Source: Ruminococcus sp. (GTDB lineage Bacteria; Bacillota; Clostridia; Oscillospirales; Acutalibacteraceae). Taken from it: a DNA stretch of 64,000 nt. Numbering within the stretch: position 1 is the stretch's first letter; each line of letters opens with the position of its first letter. The translations under genes were made by a program, and so were the position numbers. The DNA is taken from NCBI GenBank assembly GCA_017404665.1, contig JAFRBX010000030.1:24692-88691 (forward strand). Reading direction: 5' to 3'. Below are positions 32,288-42,504 of this stretch, piece after piece. A model generated the notes under the pieces. The model saw only the letters and a list, made by a program, of their open reading frames with translations. It had not been told where the DNA came from and searched no databases.

Positions 32288-35200
32288 ATGTTATTAAAAT
32301 CTCTCGAATTACAAGGCTTCAAAACCTTTCCCGATAAAACAAGATTAAAGTTTGACCGCGGCATCACCTCCGTCGTCGGTCCCAACGGCTCTGGGAAGTC
32401 CAATATCTCCGACGCCATCCGCTGGGTGCTGGGCGAGCAGAGCGCCAAGGCGCTGCGCTGCTCTAAGATGGAGGACGTTGTCTTCAACGGCACCGACCGC
32501 CGCAAGCGGCTGGGCTTTGCCGAGGTCACCCTGACCATCGACAACTCTGACCGCAGCCTGCCCTACGGAGGGGACGAGGTAGCGGTCACCCGCCGCTATT
32601 ACCGCTCCGGCGAGTCCGAGTACCTGATCAACAAAGCGTCTGTCCGTCTGAAGGATATCCATGAGCTGTTCATGGATACGGGTTTGGGCCGCGACGGCTA
32701 CAGCATGATCGGACAGGGCAAGATCGACTCGATCGTCGCCTCCAAAAGTGAGGACAGACGCGAGATATTCGAAGAGGCGGCGGGTATCTCCCGCTACCGC
32801 TACCGCAAGACCGAAGCCGAGCGCAAGCTCATGCATACCGAAGAAAACCTCCTGCGTCTGCGCGATATCGTCACCGAGCTCGAGGGCAGGGTAGAGCCCC
32901 TGCGCATCCAGTCCGAAAAGGCGGAGAAATTTCTCGAGTACAGCGCCGAAAAGCGCGGTCTGGAGATCGCTCTCTGGGTTGATACGCTGGACAAAAGCGC
33001 CGCCGTACTGCGCGATTACGAGGACAAGATCGCCATCGCCAAGAACCAGTATGAGGAAGCGGACGAGGCGCTGAGCGCGATCGCCGCCGAGACCGAGCAG
33101 CTGTATATCAAAAACGGCATGATCAGCTCACAGATCGAGCAGGAGCGCAATGCCGCCGCTTTATTTGAAGCGCAGATCGCCGCCAAGAATGCCGAGATCT
33201 CCGTCGCCGAAAACGATATCCTCCACAACAAAGAGAACATCGAGCGTATCGCAGGAGAGATCGAAAAAGCGGAAAGCTCCACTGTAGACATCAAGAAGGT
33301 CGTCGAAAGCAAACTCAAAGAGATCAACGCCCTGCGTGAAAAGATATTAAAGAAGCAGAGCGACTACAACGCGATTTCCGCAGAGCTCAACGCCATTAAC
33401 AATGATGCGTCGCGCACCAACGACGAGCTGCAGAAGCTCAGTTCGATGATCGCCTCCCTGTCCCAGCGGCTGGCTGACGTCCGCGTCATCGAGATCACCA
33501 GCGCGTCCGCAATCGAAGAGCTGCAGGAGCGCGCCCGGGTACTGAATGAATCGAGCGAGACCAAGCGTGCTCAGCGTGATGATCTTATTTCGATAAAAGA
33601 AAAATACGAACAGCAAATAACCGCTGCCGAAAAGCATATCTCCTCCCTCGACAATTCGATCAACGGCTTGGAAATGAAGCTGCAGGCGCGCATCGATAAG
33701 CGCGAGGAGCTGCGCCGTTCCGCTGAGACCCTGCGCCTCGACGCGGAGGAAACCTCCCGCCGCGCAAAGATCCTGTCCGATCTGTCGGCGAATTACGAGG
33801 GCTTCTATAACAGCGTCAAGACGGTGATGAAGGCGGCGAAGAGCGGCGAGCTGGGCGGCGTCTGCGGTCCTGTTACCACCCTGATCAAGGTACCGTCACA
33901 GTACAATATCGCGATGGAGGTCGCGTTGGGTGCAAAGATGCAGCACATCGTCGTGAACACCGATTCCGACGCGAAACGCGCGATCGAATACCTCAAAAAG
34001 CGCGACGGCGGCAGAGCCACCTTCCTGCCGATCACCACGATCAAGCCGCGTACTTTAGAAGAAAAGGGTCTCGACGACTGCTACGGCTACATCGGCGTCG
34101 CAAGCGCGCTTTGCACCTGTGATCCGAAGTACGCCAATATCCTGTCCAACCTGCTCGGCCGCATCGTGATCGCCGAGGATTTGTCCGCCGCGAGCGCGAT
34201 CGCCAAGCGCTACGGCTACCGCTTCCAGGTCGTTACCCTCGACGGACAGGTCATTAACGCGGGCGGCTCCTTCACCGGCGGCTCCCGCGCGAAGAACTCA
34301 GGTCTGCTCTCGCGTGAAAGCGAGATCGACAAGCTGCGCCGTCAGGCAGCCGAGCTGAGCGCAAAGGCGAAAAACGCAGCGGAGAAGCTCGTTGATGCGG
34401 AAAGCAATTACAGTAAGGTTGAAGCCGATCTGATCGGCACCCGCGCTGAGCAGACCAACACCCGCAACGAGCTGGTGCGGCTGAATGCAGAGTACAATGC
34501 CTGCCTGAGCGAACTTATGATCGTATGCCGCGACATCGAGGATATCGGGCGCGAGCTCGAAGCGGGCGCCGCGAAGATCAATGAAGCTAAGGCGGCGCGG
34601 GAGCTCGCCCAAAAGGACATGATCCGCTTCAACGCGGATATCGAATCCGCCGAGATGAAGATCAAAACGATCACCGGCAGCCGCGATGAAATGGTGCAAA
34701 AGCGCGAGGAACACGCCGATCGACTCCAACAACTGCGGCTGGATATCCTCGGTCTTGAAAAGGACGTCGATACCCGCAAGGCGGAGATCGAAGCTGCCGA
34801 GAGCACCGGCTCCGATCAGCAGCTCCGAATCGAAGAGCTGAACCGTGAAAAGCAGGCATACAAACAAAATAATTCTGATATAGAAAATAAAATCGCCGTG
34901 CTCCGCGCTGAGATCGATGCTTTGACTGAGAAGCAGCAGCAGTCCGCCGCGAACGTTGAGCGCCTCAACAGCGAGAAGCTGGAGTATGAGAGAAGATCGG
35001 TCGAGCTCAGACAGCTCGAACGCGACAAAACGTCAGAGCGCGAGCTCGCGTCCAACGAGTTCTCCCGTCTGGAGGAACGCAAGGCGGGCAGGCAAAAGGA
35101 ATTTGACGATATCATCGCGAAGCTCTGGGACGAGTATGAGCTGTCCCGCCATGAAGCGGAGCAGCAGGCGGCTGAGATTGAGAACCTCACCGAGGCGCGT

Positions 35201-35863
35201 TCCCGCTTAAGCTCCCTGAAAAACAAGATCAAGGCGCTCGGCTCTGTGAACACCGGCGCGATCGAAGAGTACAAGGAAGTATCCGAGCGCTATCAATTCA
35301 TGAAGACGCAGGTCGGCGACGTCGAAAAATCCAAGAAGGAGATCGAAAACCTGATCCTCAGCCTCACCAAGCAGATGAAGGAGGTCTTTGTCGACTCCTT
35401 TGCCGAGATCAACAAGAACTTCACCCTGACGTTCAAGGAGCTGTTCGGCGGCGGCGAAGCGCATCTGGAGCTGTCCGATCCTGAGAACATCCTGACCTCC
35501 GGCATCGACATCATCGTCCATCCCCCGGGCAAGATCGTCGTCCATCTGGAGGCGCTCTCGGGCGGTGAAAAGGCACTGGTCGCTATCGCGCTGTATTTCG
35601 CCATCATGAAGGTGCGCCCCGCGCCCTTCTGCGTCATGGACGAGATCGAGGCGGCGCTCGACGAGGTCAACGTCGACCGCTTCGCAAGCTATCTCAGAAA
35701 CCTGACTCAAAGCACCCAGTTCATCTTGATCACCCACCGCCGCGGCACGATGGAAGAGGCGGACGTCCTCTACGGCGTGACCATGCAGGACGAGGGCATC
35801 TCTAAGCTGCTCGAGCTGAGAGCGAGCGAGGTAGCGGCTAAGCTGGGCATGAAAGCAAACTAA
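32288..35863 (+). CDS. smc: Chromosome segregation protein SMC
   Basis: SMC is the ATP-driven ring protein that compacts and segregates the chromosome with ScpA and ScpB. The 1191-residue protein is complete. The Walker A head reads VGPNGSGKSN (about 33-42), with coiled-coil arms at about 165-500 and 665-1010. The flexible hinge lies near 510-650 (VCGPVTTLIKVPSQYNIAMEVALG, cited as its start region; GGSFTGGS at its end). The C-terminal head has signature LSGGEKALVAIAL and Walker B FCVMDEIEAALDEVN. It lies between rnc and ftsY as in Bacillus. Confidence 0.97.
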   Translation: MLLKSLELQGFKTFPDKTRLKFDRGITSVVGPNGSGKSNISDAIRWVLGEQSAKALRCSKMEDVVFNGTDRRKRLGFAEVTLTIDNSDRSLPYGGDEVAVTRRYYRSGESEYLINKASVRLKDIHELFMDTGLGRDGYSMIGQGKIDSIVASKSEDRREIFEEAAGISRYRYRKTEAERKLMHTEENLLRLRDIVTELEGRVEPLRIQSEKAEKFLEYSAEKRGLEIALWVDTLDKSAAVLRDYEDKIAIAKNQYEEADEALSAIAAETEQLYIKNGMISSQIEQERNAAALFEAQIAAKNAEISVAENDILHNKENIERIAGEIEKAESSTVDIKKVVESKLKEINALREKILKKQSDYNAISAELNAINNDASRTNDELQKLSSMIASLSQRLADVRVIEITSASAIEELQERARVLNESSETKRAQRDDLISIKEKYEQQITAAEKHISSLDNSINGLEMKLQARIDKREELRRSAETLRLDAEETSRRAKILSDLSANYEGFYNSVKTVMKAAKSGELGGVCGPVTTLIKVPSQYNIAMEVALGAKMQHIVVNTDSDAKRAIEYLKKRDGGRATFLPITTIKPRTLEEKGLDDCYGYIGVASALCTCDPKYANILSNLLGRIVIAEDLSAASAIAKRYGYRFQVVTLDGQVINAGGSFTGGSRAKNSGLLSRESEIDKLRRQAAELSAKAKNAAEKLVDAESNYSKVEADLIGTRAEQTNTRNELVRLNAEYNACLSELMIVCRDIEDIGRELEAGAAKINEAKAARELAQKDMIRFNADIESAEMKIKTITGSRDEMVQKREEHADRLQQLRLDILGLEKDVDTRKAEIEAAESTGSDQQLRIEELNREKQAYKQNNSDIENKIAVLRAEIDALTEKQQQSAANVERLNSEKLEYERRSVELRQLERDKTSERELASNEFSRLEERKAGRQKEFDDIIAKLWDEYELSRHEAEQQAAEIENLTEARSRLSSLKNKIKALGSVNTGAIEEYKEVSERYQFMKTQVGDVEKSKKEIENLILSLTKQMKEVFVDSFAEINKNFTLTFKELFGGGEAHLELSDPENILTSGIDIIVHPPGKIVVHLEALSGGEKALVAIALYFAIMKVRPAPFCVMDEIEAALDEVNVDRFASYLRNLTQSTQFILITHRRGTMEEADVLYGVTMQDEGISKLLELRASEVAAKLGMKAN

Positions 35864-35869
35864 CAAAAA

Positions 35870-36012
35870 GGTAACAGATAATAGATAACAGATAACAGTG
35901 AATGGCGGGACACCCGCACCCGATGAAAGAGAATAGCAAATCTACTTCAAATCCAAAACGCGTCAGCGTTTCCCTTAACTGTTCTCTATTCTCTTTTCTC
36001 TGTTATCTGATA
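35870..36012. repeat. Family F inverted-repeat element (AGATAACAG), copy F1
   Basis: Left end GTAACAGATAATAGATAACAG (35871-35891 and repeated once more); right end CTGTTCTCTATTCTC...CTGTTATCT (35979-36008). The middle contains the hairpin GGCGGGACACCCGCACCC, shared with D2, and an ACGCGTCAGCGT palindrome. It ends at the ftsY ribosome site. Confidence 0.75.
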
Positions 36013-36023
36013 AGGAGAATATT

Positions 36024-36941
36024 ATGGGCTTTTTCAAAAAATTAAAAGAAGGATTAAAGAAAACGCGTGACAGCGTGGTCGGTCAGATCGACTCGATGCT
36101 GCAGACCTTCACCGTCATCGACGACGAGCTGTTCGACGAGCTCGAGGAGCTTCTCGTGATGGGTGACGTCGGCGTGGAGACCGCCAACAAGATCTGCGGT
36201 ATGCTGCGCGTGCGCGTGCGTGAAAAGGGCATTTCGAAGCCCTCCAAGATCATGGACGAGATCGCCGAGATCAGCACCGAGCTGCTCTCTGAGAACAACG
36301 CGATGGTGCTGAACACCAAGCCGTCCATCATCCTTGTCATCGGCGTCAACGGCGTCGGCAAGACCACCTCGATCGGCAAGATCGCCAACTACTATGTACA
36401 GCAGGGCAAGAAGGTCACTTTGGCAGCCGCGGATACCTTCCGCGCCGCCGCGATCGATCAGCTGAAGATCTGGGCGGAGCGCAGCGGCGCCGATATCGTC
36501 GCGCAGGGCGAGGGCTCAGACCCCGCCGCCGTGGTGTTTGACGCAATCTCCTCCGCCAAGGCGAAGGGATCGGACATCATCATCGTCGATACCGCCGGCC
36601 GTCTGCACAACAAAAAGCATCTGATGGATGAACTCAGTAAGATCCGCCGCGTCATCGACCGCGAGCTGCCCGACGCGGACAAAGAAGCGCTGCTGGTGCT
36701 CGACGCGACCACCGGACAGAACGCCGTCAATCAGGCGGTCGAATTCGCCAAGGCGACCGGCATCACCGGCATCGTCCTGACCAAGCTCGACGGCACCGCC
36801 AAGGGCGGCGTCGTGCTGGCGATCAAGGATACCCTCGGCATATCTGTCAAGTTTATCGGCGTCGGCGAAAAGGTCGACGATCTGCAGCCCTTCGATCCGC
36901 AGGAGTTTTCCCGCGCGCTGTTTGTGAAGGACGAGCGATGA
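36024..36941 (+). CDS. ftsY: Signal recognition particle receptor FtsY
   Basis: FtsY is the GTPase that docks SRP-ribosome complexes at the membrane. It has 305 residues: a short N-terminal NG-linked helical part without the long acidic A domain, then the G domain. GTPase motifs are VNGVGKTTSIGKIA, DTFRAAAIDQL, DTAGRLHNKKHL and TKLDGTAKGG. The ribosome site is TAAGGAGA, abutting repeat F1. Its stop overlaps rdgB by 4 nt. Confidence 0.97.
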   Translation: MGFFKKLKEGLKKTRDSVVGQIDSMLQTFTVIDDELFDELEELLVMGDVGVETANKICGMLRVRVREKGISKPSKIMDEIAEISTELLSENNAMVLNTKPSIILVIGVNGVGKTTSIGKIANYYVQQGKKVTLAAADTFRAAAIDQLKIWAERSGADIVAQGEGSDPAAVVFDAISSAKAKGSDIIIVDTAGRLHNKKHLMDELSKIRRVIDRELPDADKEALLVLDATTGQNAVNQAVEFAKATGITGIVLTKLDGTAKGGVVLAIKDTLGISVKFIGVGEKVDDLQPFDPQEFSRALFVKDER

Positions 36942-37558
36942 AAGAATTTATCATAGCCACCAACAACGGGCATAAGGTGATCGAGATCGAGCGCATCCTG
37001 TCGCCGCTCGGCGTCACCGTCGTGACGGCAGGGGAAAGGGGCGTAGACCTCGGCGACGTCGTCGAGGACGGCGATACCTTCGCTGCCAACGCCTATATCA
37101 AGGCCAGACACGCTTATGACCTGTGTCATCAGCCCGTGATCGCGGACGATTCGGGACTGTGCGTCGATGCGCTCGGCGGCAGACCGGGCGTTTATTCCGC
37201 GCGCTACGGCGGGCAGGACGCAAGCCCTCTTGTCAAGATATCTTTATTGCTCGACGAATTGAAGGATGTACCCGACGGGGAACGCACCGCGCACTTTGCC
37301 TGCGCCGTGTGCTGCATCCTCGATGAAAACACCGTGATCGAGGTCGAGGGCAGGTGCGACGGCACGATCGCCCGTGAGATGTCGGGCGACGGCGGCTTCG
37401 GCTACGATCCCGTTTTTGTCGTGGACGGCAGGAGCTTTGCGTCCCTGTCTGCGGAAGAAAAGGATCACTACAGCCATCGCGGCAGCGCTTTGCGCAAGCT
37501 CTGCGATAAGCTGGCTCTCTATATGAATGAAGGAGGACAAACCGATGCTGACAAGTAA
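36938..37558 (+). CDS. rdgB: XTP/dITP diphosphatase (RdgB/HAM1)
   Basis: This enzyme removes non-canonical purine nucleotides (dITP, XTP) from the pool by releasing pyrophosphate. The 206-residue protein shows FIIATNNGHKVIEIERIL (substrate loop SxxxxK variant), DGDTFAANAYIKA, ADDSGLCVDALGG and GYDPVF. It overlaps ftsY (ATGA) and its tail overlaps the yhbY start, so ftsY-rdgB-yhbY-nadD-yqeK form one tightly packed operon. Confidence 0.95.
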   Translation: MKEFIIATNNGHKVIEIERILSPLGVTVVTAGERGVDLGDVVEDGDTFAANAYIKARHAYDLCHQPVIADDSGLCVDALGGRPGVYSARYGGQDASPLVKISLLLDELKDVPDGERTAHFACAVCCILDENTVIEVEGRCDGTIAREMSGDGGFGYDPVFVVDGRSFASLSAEEKDHYSHRGSALRKLCDKLALYMNEGGQTDADK

Positions 37559-37838
37559 GCAGCGCGCTCAGCTCAGAGCGCTCGCCAACCCCATCGATAC
37601 CGTCCTGATGGTCGGAAAGGGCGGCTTTTCCGAGCAGCTTTACAAGACCGCCGACGAGGCGATCACCGCCCGCGAGCTGATCAAGGGCAAGGTGCTTGAG
37701 GCCTGCGAGTATACTGCGCGTGAAGCCGCGGATACTATCGCACAGCAGCTCGGCGCCGACGTCGTGCAGGTCATCGGCTCCAAGTTCATCCTCTACCGCC
37801 GCAACAAGAAAGACCCTAAGATCAAGCTGGTCAAATGA
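37545..37838 (+). CDS. yhbY: YhbY family ribosome-associated RNA-binding protein
   Basis: The 97-residue CRM-domain protein matches YhbY/YqeI, which binds pre-50S particles. It shows MLTSKQRAQLRALANPI, LMVGKGGFSE (the GKGG loop), RELIKGKVLE and the end QVIGSKFILYR. The ATG at 37545 lies 8 nt after AAGGAGG, inside the 3' end of rdgB. An upstream in-frame start at 37527 would sit before that ribosome site. It overlaps nadD by 4 nt. Confidence 0.92.
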   Translation: MLTSKQRAQLRALANPIDTVLMVGKGGFSEQLYKTADEAITARELIKGKVLEACEYTAREAADTIAQQLGADVVQVIGSKFILYRRNKKDPKIKLVK

Positions 37839-38428
37839 GGCGGGCGATCTACGGGGGCTCCTTCAACCCCATCCATAACGACCATATCAAGCTTGCTTTA
37901 CAGTTTGCTCAGCAGTTCGAGCTGGATCGCGTGACGCTGATCCCCACCAACATCACACCCTTAAAGGACAACTCCCGTATCGCCGCGGGCAAGCATCGCT
38001 ATCAGATGTGCCTGCTGGCGGCGCAGGATCACCCTGAGCTTGAGGTCAGCGATATCGAGCTCAGGCGCAAGGGCGAGAGCTACACCTCCGACACGATCAA
38101 AGAGCTTTGGAACGATGACGACAGGCTCTTTTTGATCGTCGGCGCGGATATGTATATGACGCTCGACCGCTGGCACGAGGCGCAGTATATTTTCGACCAT
38201 GTCACCGTACTGGTCGCGCCGCGCGGCGAGTATGATTATGATTCTCTAGAAGAAAAATATCTGTTTTATCGGGAGCAATACGGCTGCCGCACCCTGATCG
38301 CCCATCAGGCGATAGGGGAGCTGTCCTCTACGATGATCCGCGAGGGGATCGCCTCCGGCGCGGACGTCAGCCATATGATCGACCCCCGCGTGCTCGACTA
38401 TATCCAAAAGCATGATCTATATCGATAA
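37835..38428 (+). CDS. nadD: Nicotinate-nucleotide adenylyltransferase
   Basis: NadD adenylates nicotinate mononucleotide in NAD synthesis. The 197-residue protein has the nucleotidyltransferase opening IYGGSFNPIHNDHIKLA (GGSFNPxHxxH) and the distal ISSTMIR-type motif, here ELSSTMIREGI. DMYMTLDRWHEA lies in the substrate region. It is coupled to yhbY by a 4-nt overlap and followed by yqeK, a standard nadD-yqeK-rsfS order. Confidence 0.95.
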   Translation: MRRAIYGGSFNPIHNDHIKLALQFAQQFELDRVTLIPTNITPLKDNSRIAAGKHRYQMCLLAAQDHPELEVSDIELRRKGESYTSDTIKELWNDDDRLFLIVGADMYMTLDRWHEAQYIFDHVTVLVAPRGEYDYDSLEEKYLFYREQYGCRTLIAHQAIGELSSTMIREGIASGADVSHMIDPRVLDYIQKHDLYR

Positions 38429-38445
38429 GACTGTGAGGTGTCATG

Positions 38446-39006
38446 ATGAATACCGACAAATATCTGCATTATCTTGACCGCCTGTCCGACTACCGCCGCG
38501 TCCATTCGCTGAATGTCGCCGAAGAAGCGGTACGCTTCGCGAAAAAATACGGCGGCGACGTTGAAAAGGCGCGTTTAGCCGGACTCCTGCACGACGTCAC
38601 CAAAGAAACCGATTTCGATACCCAGTTGCAAATCATCGAAAACGGTGGTATAATGCTCTCCGAACTGGAGCGTAAATCGCCCAAGCTCTGGCACGCGATC
38701 TCCGGCGCCTGCTATGTGCGCGACGTGATCGGCATCGACGATCCCGATATCTTCAACGCGATCCGTTACCATACCACCGCCCGCGCGGACATGAGTCAGC
38801 TCGAAAAGCTGATCTTCCTCGCCGATTTCACCTCCGCCGAGCGTGATTATCCCGACATCGGCGTCATCCGCGAGCATGCTCAGCACTCGTTGGAGGAGGG
38901 CATGCTCTACGGCATCAAATTCACGATCGGCAGGCTGGTCGGCAGGGGCGACCTCGTCAGCCCCGACGCGCTCGCCGCGTATAACTGGATACTGCTGAAT
39001 CAATAA
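38446..39006 (+). CDS. yqeK: YqeK family HD-domain nucleotide hydrolase
   Basis: A metal-dependent HD-domain phosphohydrolase of about 186 residues. Family members split diadenosine tetraphosphate symmetrically. The HD motifs are RRVHSLNVAEEAV (first His), GLLHDVTKE (HD) and AIRYHTTARADM, then KLIFLADFTSAERDY. Two ATGs lie side by side; the one at 38446 is 5 nt after GAGGTG and is preferred. A family B repeat separates it from rsfS. Confidence 0.9.
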   Translation: MNTDKYLHYLDRLSDYRRVHSLNVAEEAVRFAKKYGGDVEKARLAGLLHDVTKETDFDTQLQIIENGGIMLSELERKSPKLWHAISGACYVRDVIGIDDPDIFNAIRYHTTARADMSQLEKLIFLADFTSAERDYPDIGVIREHAQHSLEEGMLYGIKFTIGRLVGRGDLVSPDALAAYNWILLNQ

Positions 39007-39034
39007 AACTCTGTTGAGAGTAACGTGCGTTTTC

Positions 39035-39143
39035 GTAGGGACGAGCATTGCTTGTCCGCAGAATGACGGGCTTAGATAATCGCAAAAGCTACAGATAGGG
39101 GGATAATCCGCCGCTGAGGCGGACGACCACTGGTCGTCCCTAC
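39035..39143. repeat. Family B inverted-repeat element, copy B1
   Basis: Left half GTAGGGACGAGCATTGCTTGTCCGCAGAATGACGG; right half GCGGACGACCACTGGTCGTCCCTAC. Each half is a hairpin, and the two outer ends are complementary to each other. Copy B2 at 54480 has the same plan. Confidence 0.85.
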
Positions 39144-39165
39144 AGAATAATATTACGAGGTATAT

Positions 39166-39522
39166 ATGGACTCATTACAAGAAGCAAAAGCTATCGCTAA
39201 AATCTTAGACAACCGCAAGGGCGAGGACGTCCGCGTCATCAAGATCGCCGACATTTCCTCTCTTGCCGACTATATGGTCATTGCGACCGGCAACTCCTCC
39301 ACCCATGTCAAGTCCCTCGCCGACTATGTCGAGTACGAGATGGATGAGCAGGGCGTGTCCGTCAGCCATATCGAGGGTCACCGCTCCGATACATGGATCC
39401 TGCTGGATTATGTGGACGTGATCGTTCACGTTTTCAACGAGGAAAGCCGTCAGTATTACGATCTCGACCGCCTCTGGGAGGACGGCGAGCTCGTCGATAT
39501 CTCGGATATCATCACGGAATGA
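39166..39522 (+). CDS. rsfS: Ribosomal silencing factor RsfS
   Basis: RsfS (Iojap-like) binds L14 and blocks subunit joining when nutrients are low. The 118-residue protein shows DVRVIKIADISSLADYMVIATG, quoted here only as its start, then STHVKSLADYVE, SHIEGHRSDTWILLDY and VDVIVHVFNEESRQYYDLDRLW. It ends the ftsY-yqeK gene run and is followed immediately by repeat C4. Confidence 0.95.
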   Translation: MDSLQEAKAIAKILDNRKGEDVRVIKIADISSLADYMVIATGNSSTHVKSLADYVEYEMDEQGVSVSHIEGHRSDTWILLDYVDVIVHVFNEESRQYYDLDRLWEDGELVDISDIITE

Positions 39523-39523
39523 T

Positions 39524-39797
39524 AAGCCTTTCCCTTGAGAGAATTGTAATCGCTCGCTTTAAGAGGAAATGCAAACTGAATCAGCCCCCTTTGACGAGGG
39601 GGCAGCCGGATGAGCTTTCGTAAGAGAAAGCGGCGTTTGACCGGCAGGGGAGAGATAACGCAACAGTACAGTAACGAATCGTCTTTTGGTTCAAGCCGAC
39701 GTCGGAGTATCATTACTCACCGTATTGAGTCAAGCGTAAGTCGACCATTGTAACGTATCGTTATCTCTCCCCCAACCCCCTCGTCAGAGGGGGCGGT
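39524..39797. repeat. Family C palindromic element, copy C4
   Basis: Begins AAGCCTTTCCC just after the rsfS stop. It has a CCCCCTTTGACGAGGGGG hairpin, a 120-bp core (39650-39769) with exact 11-26-10-26-10-26-11 spacing, and an end hairpin CCCCCTC-GTCA-GAGGGGG identical to the right end of the DUF559 element. No ORF is supported. Confidence 0.85.
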
Positions 39798-39870
39798 AAA
39801 AAGCTCTGTTCTTAAGTTAATATCTACCCCTCGAGGGAAAACTTTAGTAAATTACGTTGGAGGGTTAACT

Positions 39871-42282
39871 ATGAAATACAATCACAAATCCGTTGAGCCC
39901 AAGTGGCAGCAAATCTGGGAGGATAAGGGAGTTTTCCATGCTCAGCCCGACTCGGACAAGCCCAAGTTCTTCTCGCTGATCGAGTTCCCTTACCCCTCGG
40001 GTCAGGGTCTGCACGTCGGACATCCCCGTCCCTACACTGCGCTGGATACCGTATCCCGCAAGCGCCGGCTGCAGGGCTATAACGTCCTGTATCCCATCGG
40101 CTGGGACGCGTTCGGTCTGCCGACCGAAAACTACGCTATCAAGAATCACATCCATCCCGAGATCGTCACCAAGAACAATATCGCACGCTTCAAAAAGCAG
40201 ATCCAGTCCTTAGGTATCTCCTTCGACTGGAGCCGTGAGATCAACACCACCGACCCCGACTACTACAAGTGGACCCAGTGGATCTTCCTGCAGCTCTTCA
40301 AGCATGATCTGGCTTATAAAAAGGAGATGGCGGTCAACTGGTGTACCTCCTGCAAGTGCGTTCTCGCGAACGAAGAGGTCGTCAATGGCGTCTGTGAGCG
40401 CTGCGGCAGCGAGGTCGTCCGCAAGGTCAAGAGCCAGTGGATGCTCAAGATCACTAAGTATGCCGACCGTCTGATCGACGATCTGGACCTCGTCGATTAT
40501 CCCGAGCGCGTTAAGCTCCAGCAGAAGAACTGGATCGGACGCAGCTACGGCGCCGAGGTCGAGTTCGACACCACCGCTGGCGACAAGCTCGTCGTCTACA
40601 CCACCCGTCCCGATACGCTCTACGGCGCGACCTACATGGTCGTTTCCCCCGAGCACCCTTATATCGAGAAGTGGGCAGATAAGCTCACGAACCATGATGA
40701 GATCAAGGCGTATCAGCGCGAGTCTGCGAAAAAGAGCGACTTTGAGCGCACCGAAATGAACAAGGACAAGACCGGCGTCAAGCTCGAGGGCGTGACCGCG
40801 ATCAACCCCGTCAACGGGCGTGAGATTCCGATCTTTATCTCCGACTATGTCCTGATCTCCTACGGCACCGGCGCGATCATGGCGGTGCCGGCGCACGATA
40901 CCCGCGACTGGGAGTTCGCGAAGAAATTCGATCTGCCGATCATCGAGGTCGTCAAGGGCGGCGACGTCGAGAAGGAAGCCTTCACCGACTGCGCGACCGG
41001 CGTCATGGTCAACTCCGGCATTCTCGACGGTCTGTCTGTTGAGGATGCGAAGAAGAAGATCACCGAATTCCTGACCGAAAAGGGCATTGGTCATCAGAAG
41101 GTCAATTTCAAGCTGCGCGACTGGGTATTCTCCCGCCAGCGCTACTGGGGCGAGCCGATCCCGATCGTCAAGTGCGAGCAGTGCGGCTATGTCCCGATCC
41201 CTGAGTCTGAGCTGCCCCTGCGTCTGCCGATGGTCGAGAGCTACGAGCCCACCGATACCGGTGAATCGCCCCTCGCCAACATGACCGAGTGGGTCGAGAC
41301 CACCTGCCCCTGCTGCGGCGGCAAGGCGATGCGCGAGACCGACACCATGCCCCAGTGGGCGGGTTCCTCATGGTATTATCTCAGATACATGGATCCGCAT
41401 AACAGCGAGGCACTCGCATCCGAGGATGCTTTGAAATACTGGCATCAGGTCGACTGGTACAACGGCGGCATGGAGCACACCACCCTGCACCTGCTCTACT
41501 CCCGCTTCTGGCACAAGTTCCTCTACGATATCGGCGTCGTGCCGACCAAGGAACCGTACGCCAAGCGCACCTCTCACGGCATGATCCTCGGCGCGAACGG
41601 CGAGAAAATGTCGAAATCCCGCGGCAACGTCGTCAATCCCGACGATATCGTGAACGAGTACGGCGCGGATACCCTCCGCATGTATGAGATGTTCATCGGC
41701 GATTTTGAGAAGGCCGCTCCGTGGAGCACCAACTCCGTCCGCGGCTGCCGCAAGTTCATCGAGCGCTTCTGGAACCTGCAGGAGATCATGACGGGTGAGG
41801 ACTTCATCCGTCCCGAGGTAGAGAAGGACTTCCACAAGACCATCAAAAAGGTTGGCAACGACATCGAAAATATCAAGTTCAATACCGCGATCGCCGCGCT
41901 GATGGCGCTGATCAACACCATCTACGCGACGGGTAAGATCACCAAAAAGGAGCTTTCGATCTTCGCGATCCTGCTCAATCCGTTTGCGCCTCATGTGACC
42001 GAAGAGGTCTGGGAGGCTTGCAAGCTCGGCAGCGGCATCCTTGCCGAGGCGCAGTGGCCCGAGTATGACGAAGCAAAGTGCGTGGACGACACCATCGAGA
42101 TCGCCGCGCAGGTCAACGGCAAGATCAAGGCGAAGCTGAACATCGCCGCCGACGCTGCGCAGGAGGACGTTCTCGCGCAGGCAAAGGCGGAGCCTAAGGT
42201 CGCCGAAGCGATCGCCGACATGACCGTCGTCAAGGAGATCTACATCAAGGGCAGACTGGTCAATATCGTCGTGAAGAAATAA
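39871..42282 (+). CDS. leuS: Leucyl-tRNA synthetase
   Basis: A class Ia synthetase of 803 residues. HIGH-type motif [12 protein letters not shown] (residues 47-58), editing domain in the middle ([28 protein letters not shown]), KMSKS motif [10 protein letters not shown] near 580, and C-terminal anticodon-binding helices. The ribosome site is TTGGAGGG. No T-box element is visible in the 70 bp between repeat C4 and the start, so leucine control, if any, works otherwise. Confidence 0.97.
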   Translation: MKYNHKSVEPKWQQIWEDKGVFHAQPDSDKPKFFSLIEFPYPSGQGLHVGHPRPYTALDTVSRKRRLQGYNVLYPIGWDAFGLPTENYAIKNHIHPEIVTKNNIARFKKQIQSLGISFDWSREINTTDPDYYKWTQWIFLQLFKHDLAYKKEMAVNWCTSCKCVLANEEVVNGVCERCGSEVVRKVKSQWMLKITKYADRLIDDLDLVDYPERVKLQQKNWIGRSYGAEVEFDTTAGDKLVVYTTRPDTLYGATYMVVSPEHPYIEKWADKLTNHDEIKAYQRESAKKSDFERTEMNKDKTGVKLEGVTAINPVNGREIPIFISDYVLISYGTGAIMAVPAHDTRDWEFAKKFDLPIIEVVKGGDVEKEAFTDCATGVMVNSGILDGLSVEDAKKKITEFLTEKGIGHQKVNFKLRDWVFSRQRYWGEPIPIVKCEQCGYVPIPESELPLRLPMVESYEPTDTGESPLANMTEWVETTCPCCGGKAMRETDTMPQWAGSSWYYLRYMDPHNSEALASEDALKYWHQVDWYNGGMEHTTLHLLYSRFWHKFLYDIGVVPTKEPYAKRTSHGMILGANGEKMSKSRGNVVNPDDIVNEYGADTLRMYEMFIGDFEKAAPWSTNSVRGCRKFIERFWNLQEIMTGEDFIRPEVEKDFHKTIKKVGNDIENIKFNTAIAALMALINTIYATGKITKKELSIFAILLNPFAPHVTEEVWEACKLGSGILAEAQWPEYDEAKCVDDTIEIAAQVNGKIKAKLNIAADAAQEDVLAQAKAEPKVAEAIADMTVVKEIYIKGRLVNIVVKK

Positions 42283-42292
42283 CAGAAAGAAT

Positions 42293-42329
42293 GTCATTGC
42301 GAGCCCTTCAGGGCGTGGCAATCTCAACC
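42293..42329. repeat. Family A repeat, copy A7
   Basis: GTCATTGCGAGCCCTTCAGGGCGTGGCAATCTCAACC, stem GCCCT/AGGGC. It lies directly after leuS. Confidence 0.85.
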
Positions 42330-42421
42330 TTATTACTCTCTCAAATTACGACTGTGCCTATCCGATTTGTAAAAAATTTGCCCCCGAATTTGGCAAAATC
42401 CTACAAATTGGGTCTTGACCC

Positions 42422-42450
42422 TTGACACTTCGGCGACATTATTGTATAAT
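42422..42450 (+). promoter_or_regulatory. Consensus sigma-A promoter for rpsU
   Basis: Perfect TTGACA (42422-42427), 17 nt, TATAAT (42445-42450). Confidence 0.9.
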
Positions 42451-42504
42451 CAATGTTGCATTATGCGAATAACCCCTGCCTTTTGGCGGATGGGAGGGAA
42501 ATAA

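Noticed and set aside
42283-42504. CRISPR array or T-box candidates among the repeats and synthetase leaders
   Set aside because: No repeats occur at regular spacer intervals with unique spacers, and no cas genes are present. The leuS and ileS leaders are too short and lack the T-box AGGGTGG consensus.
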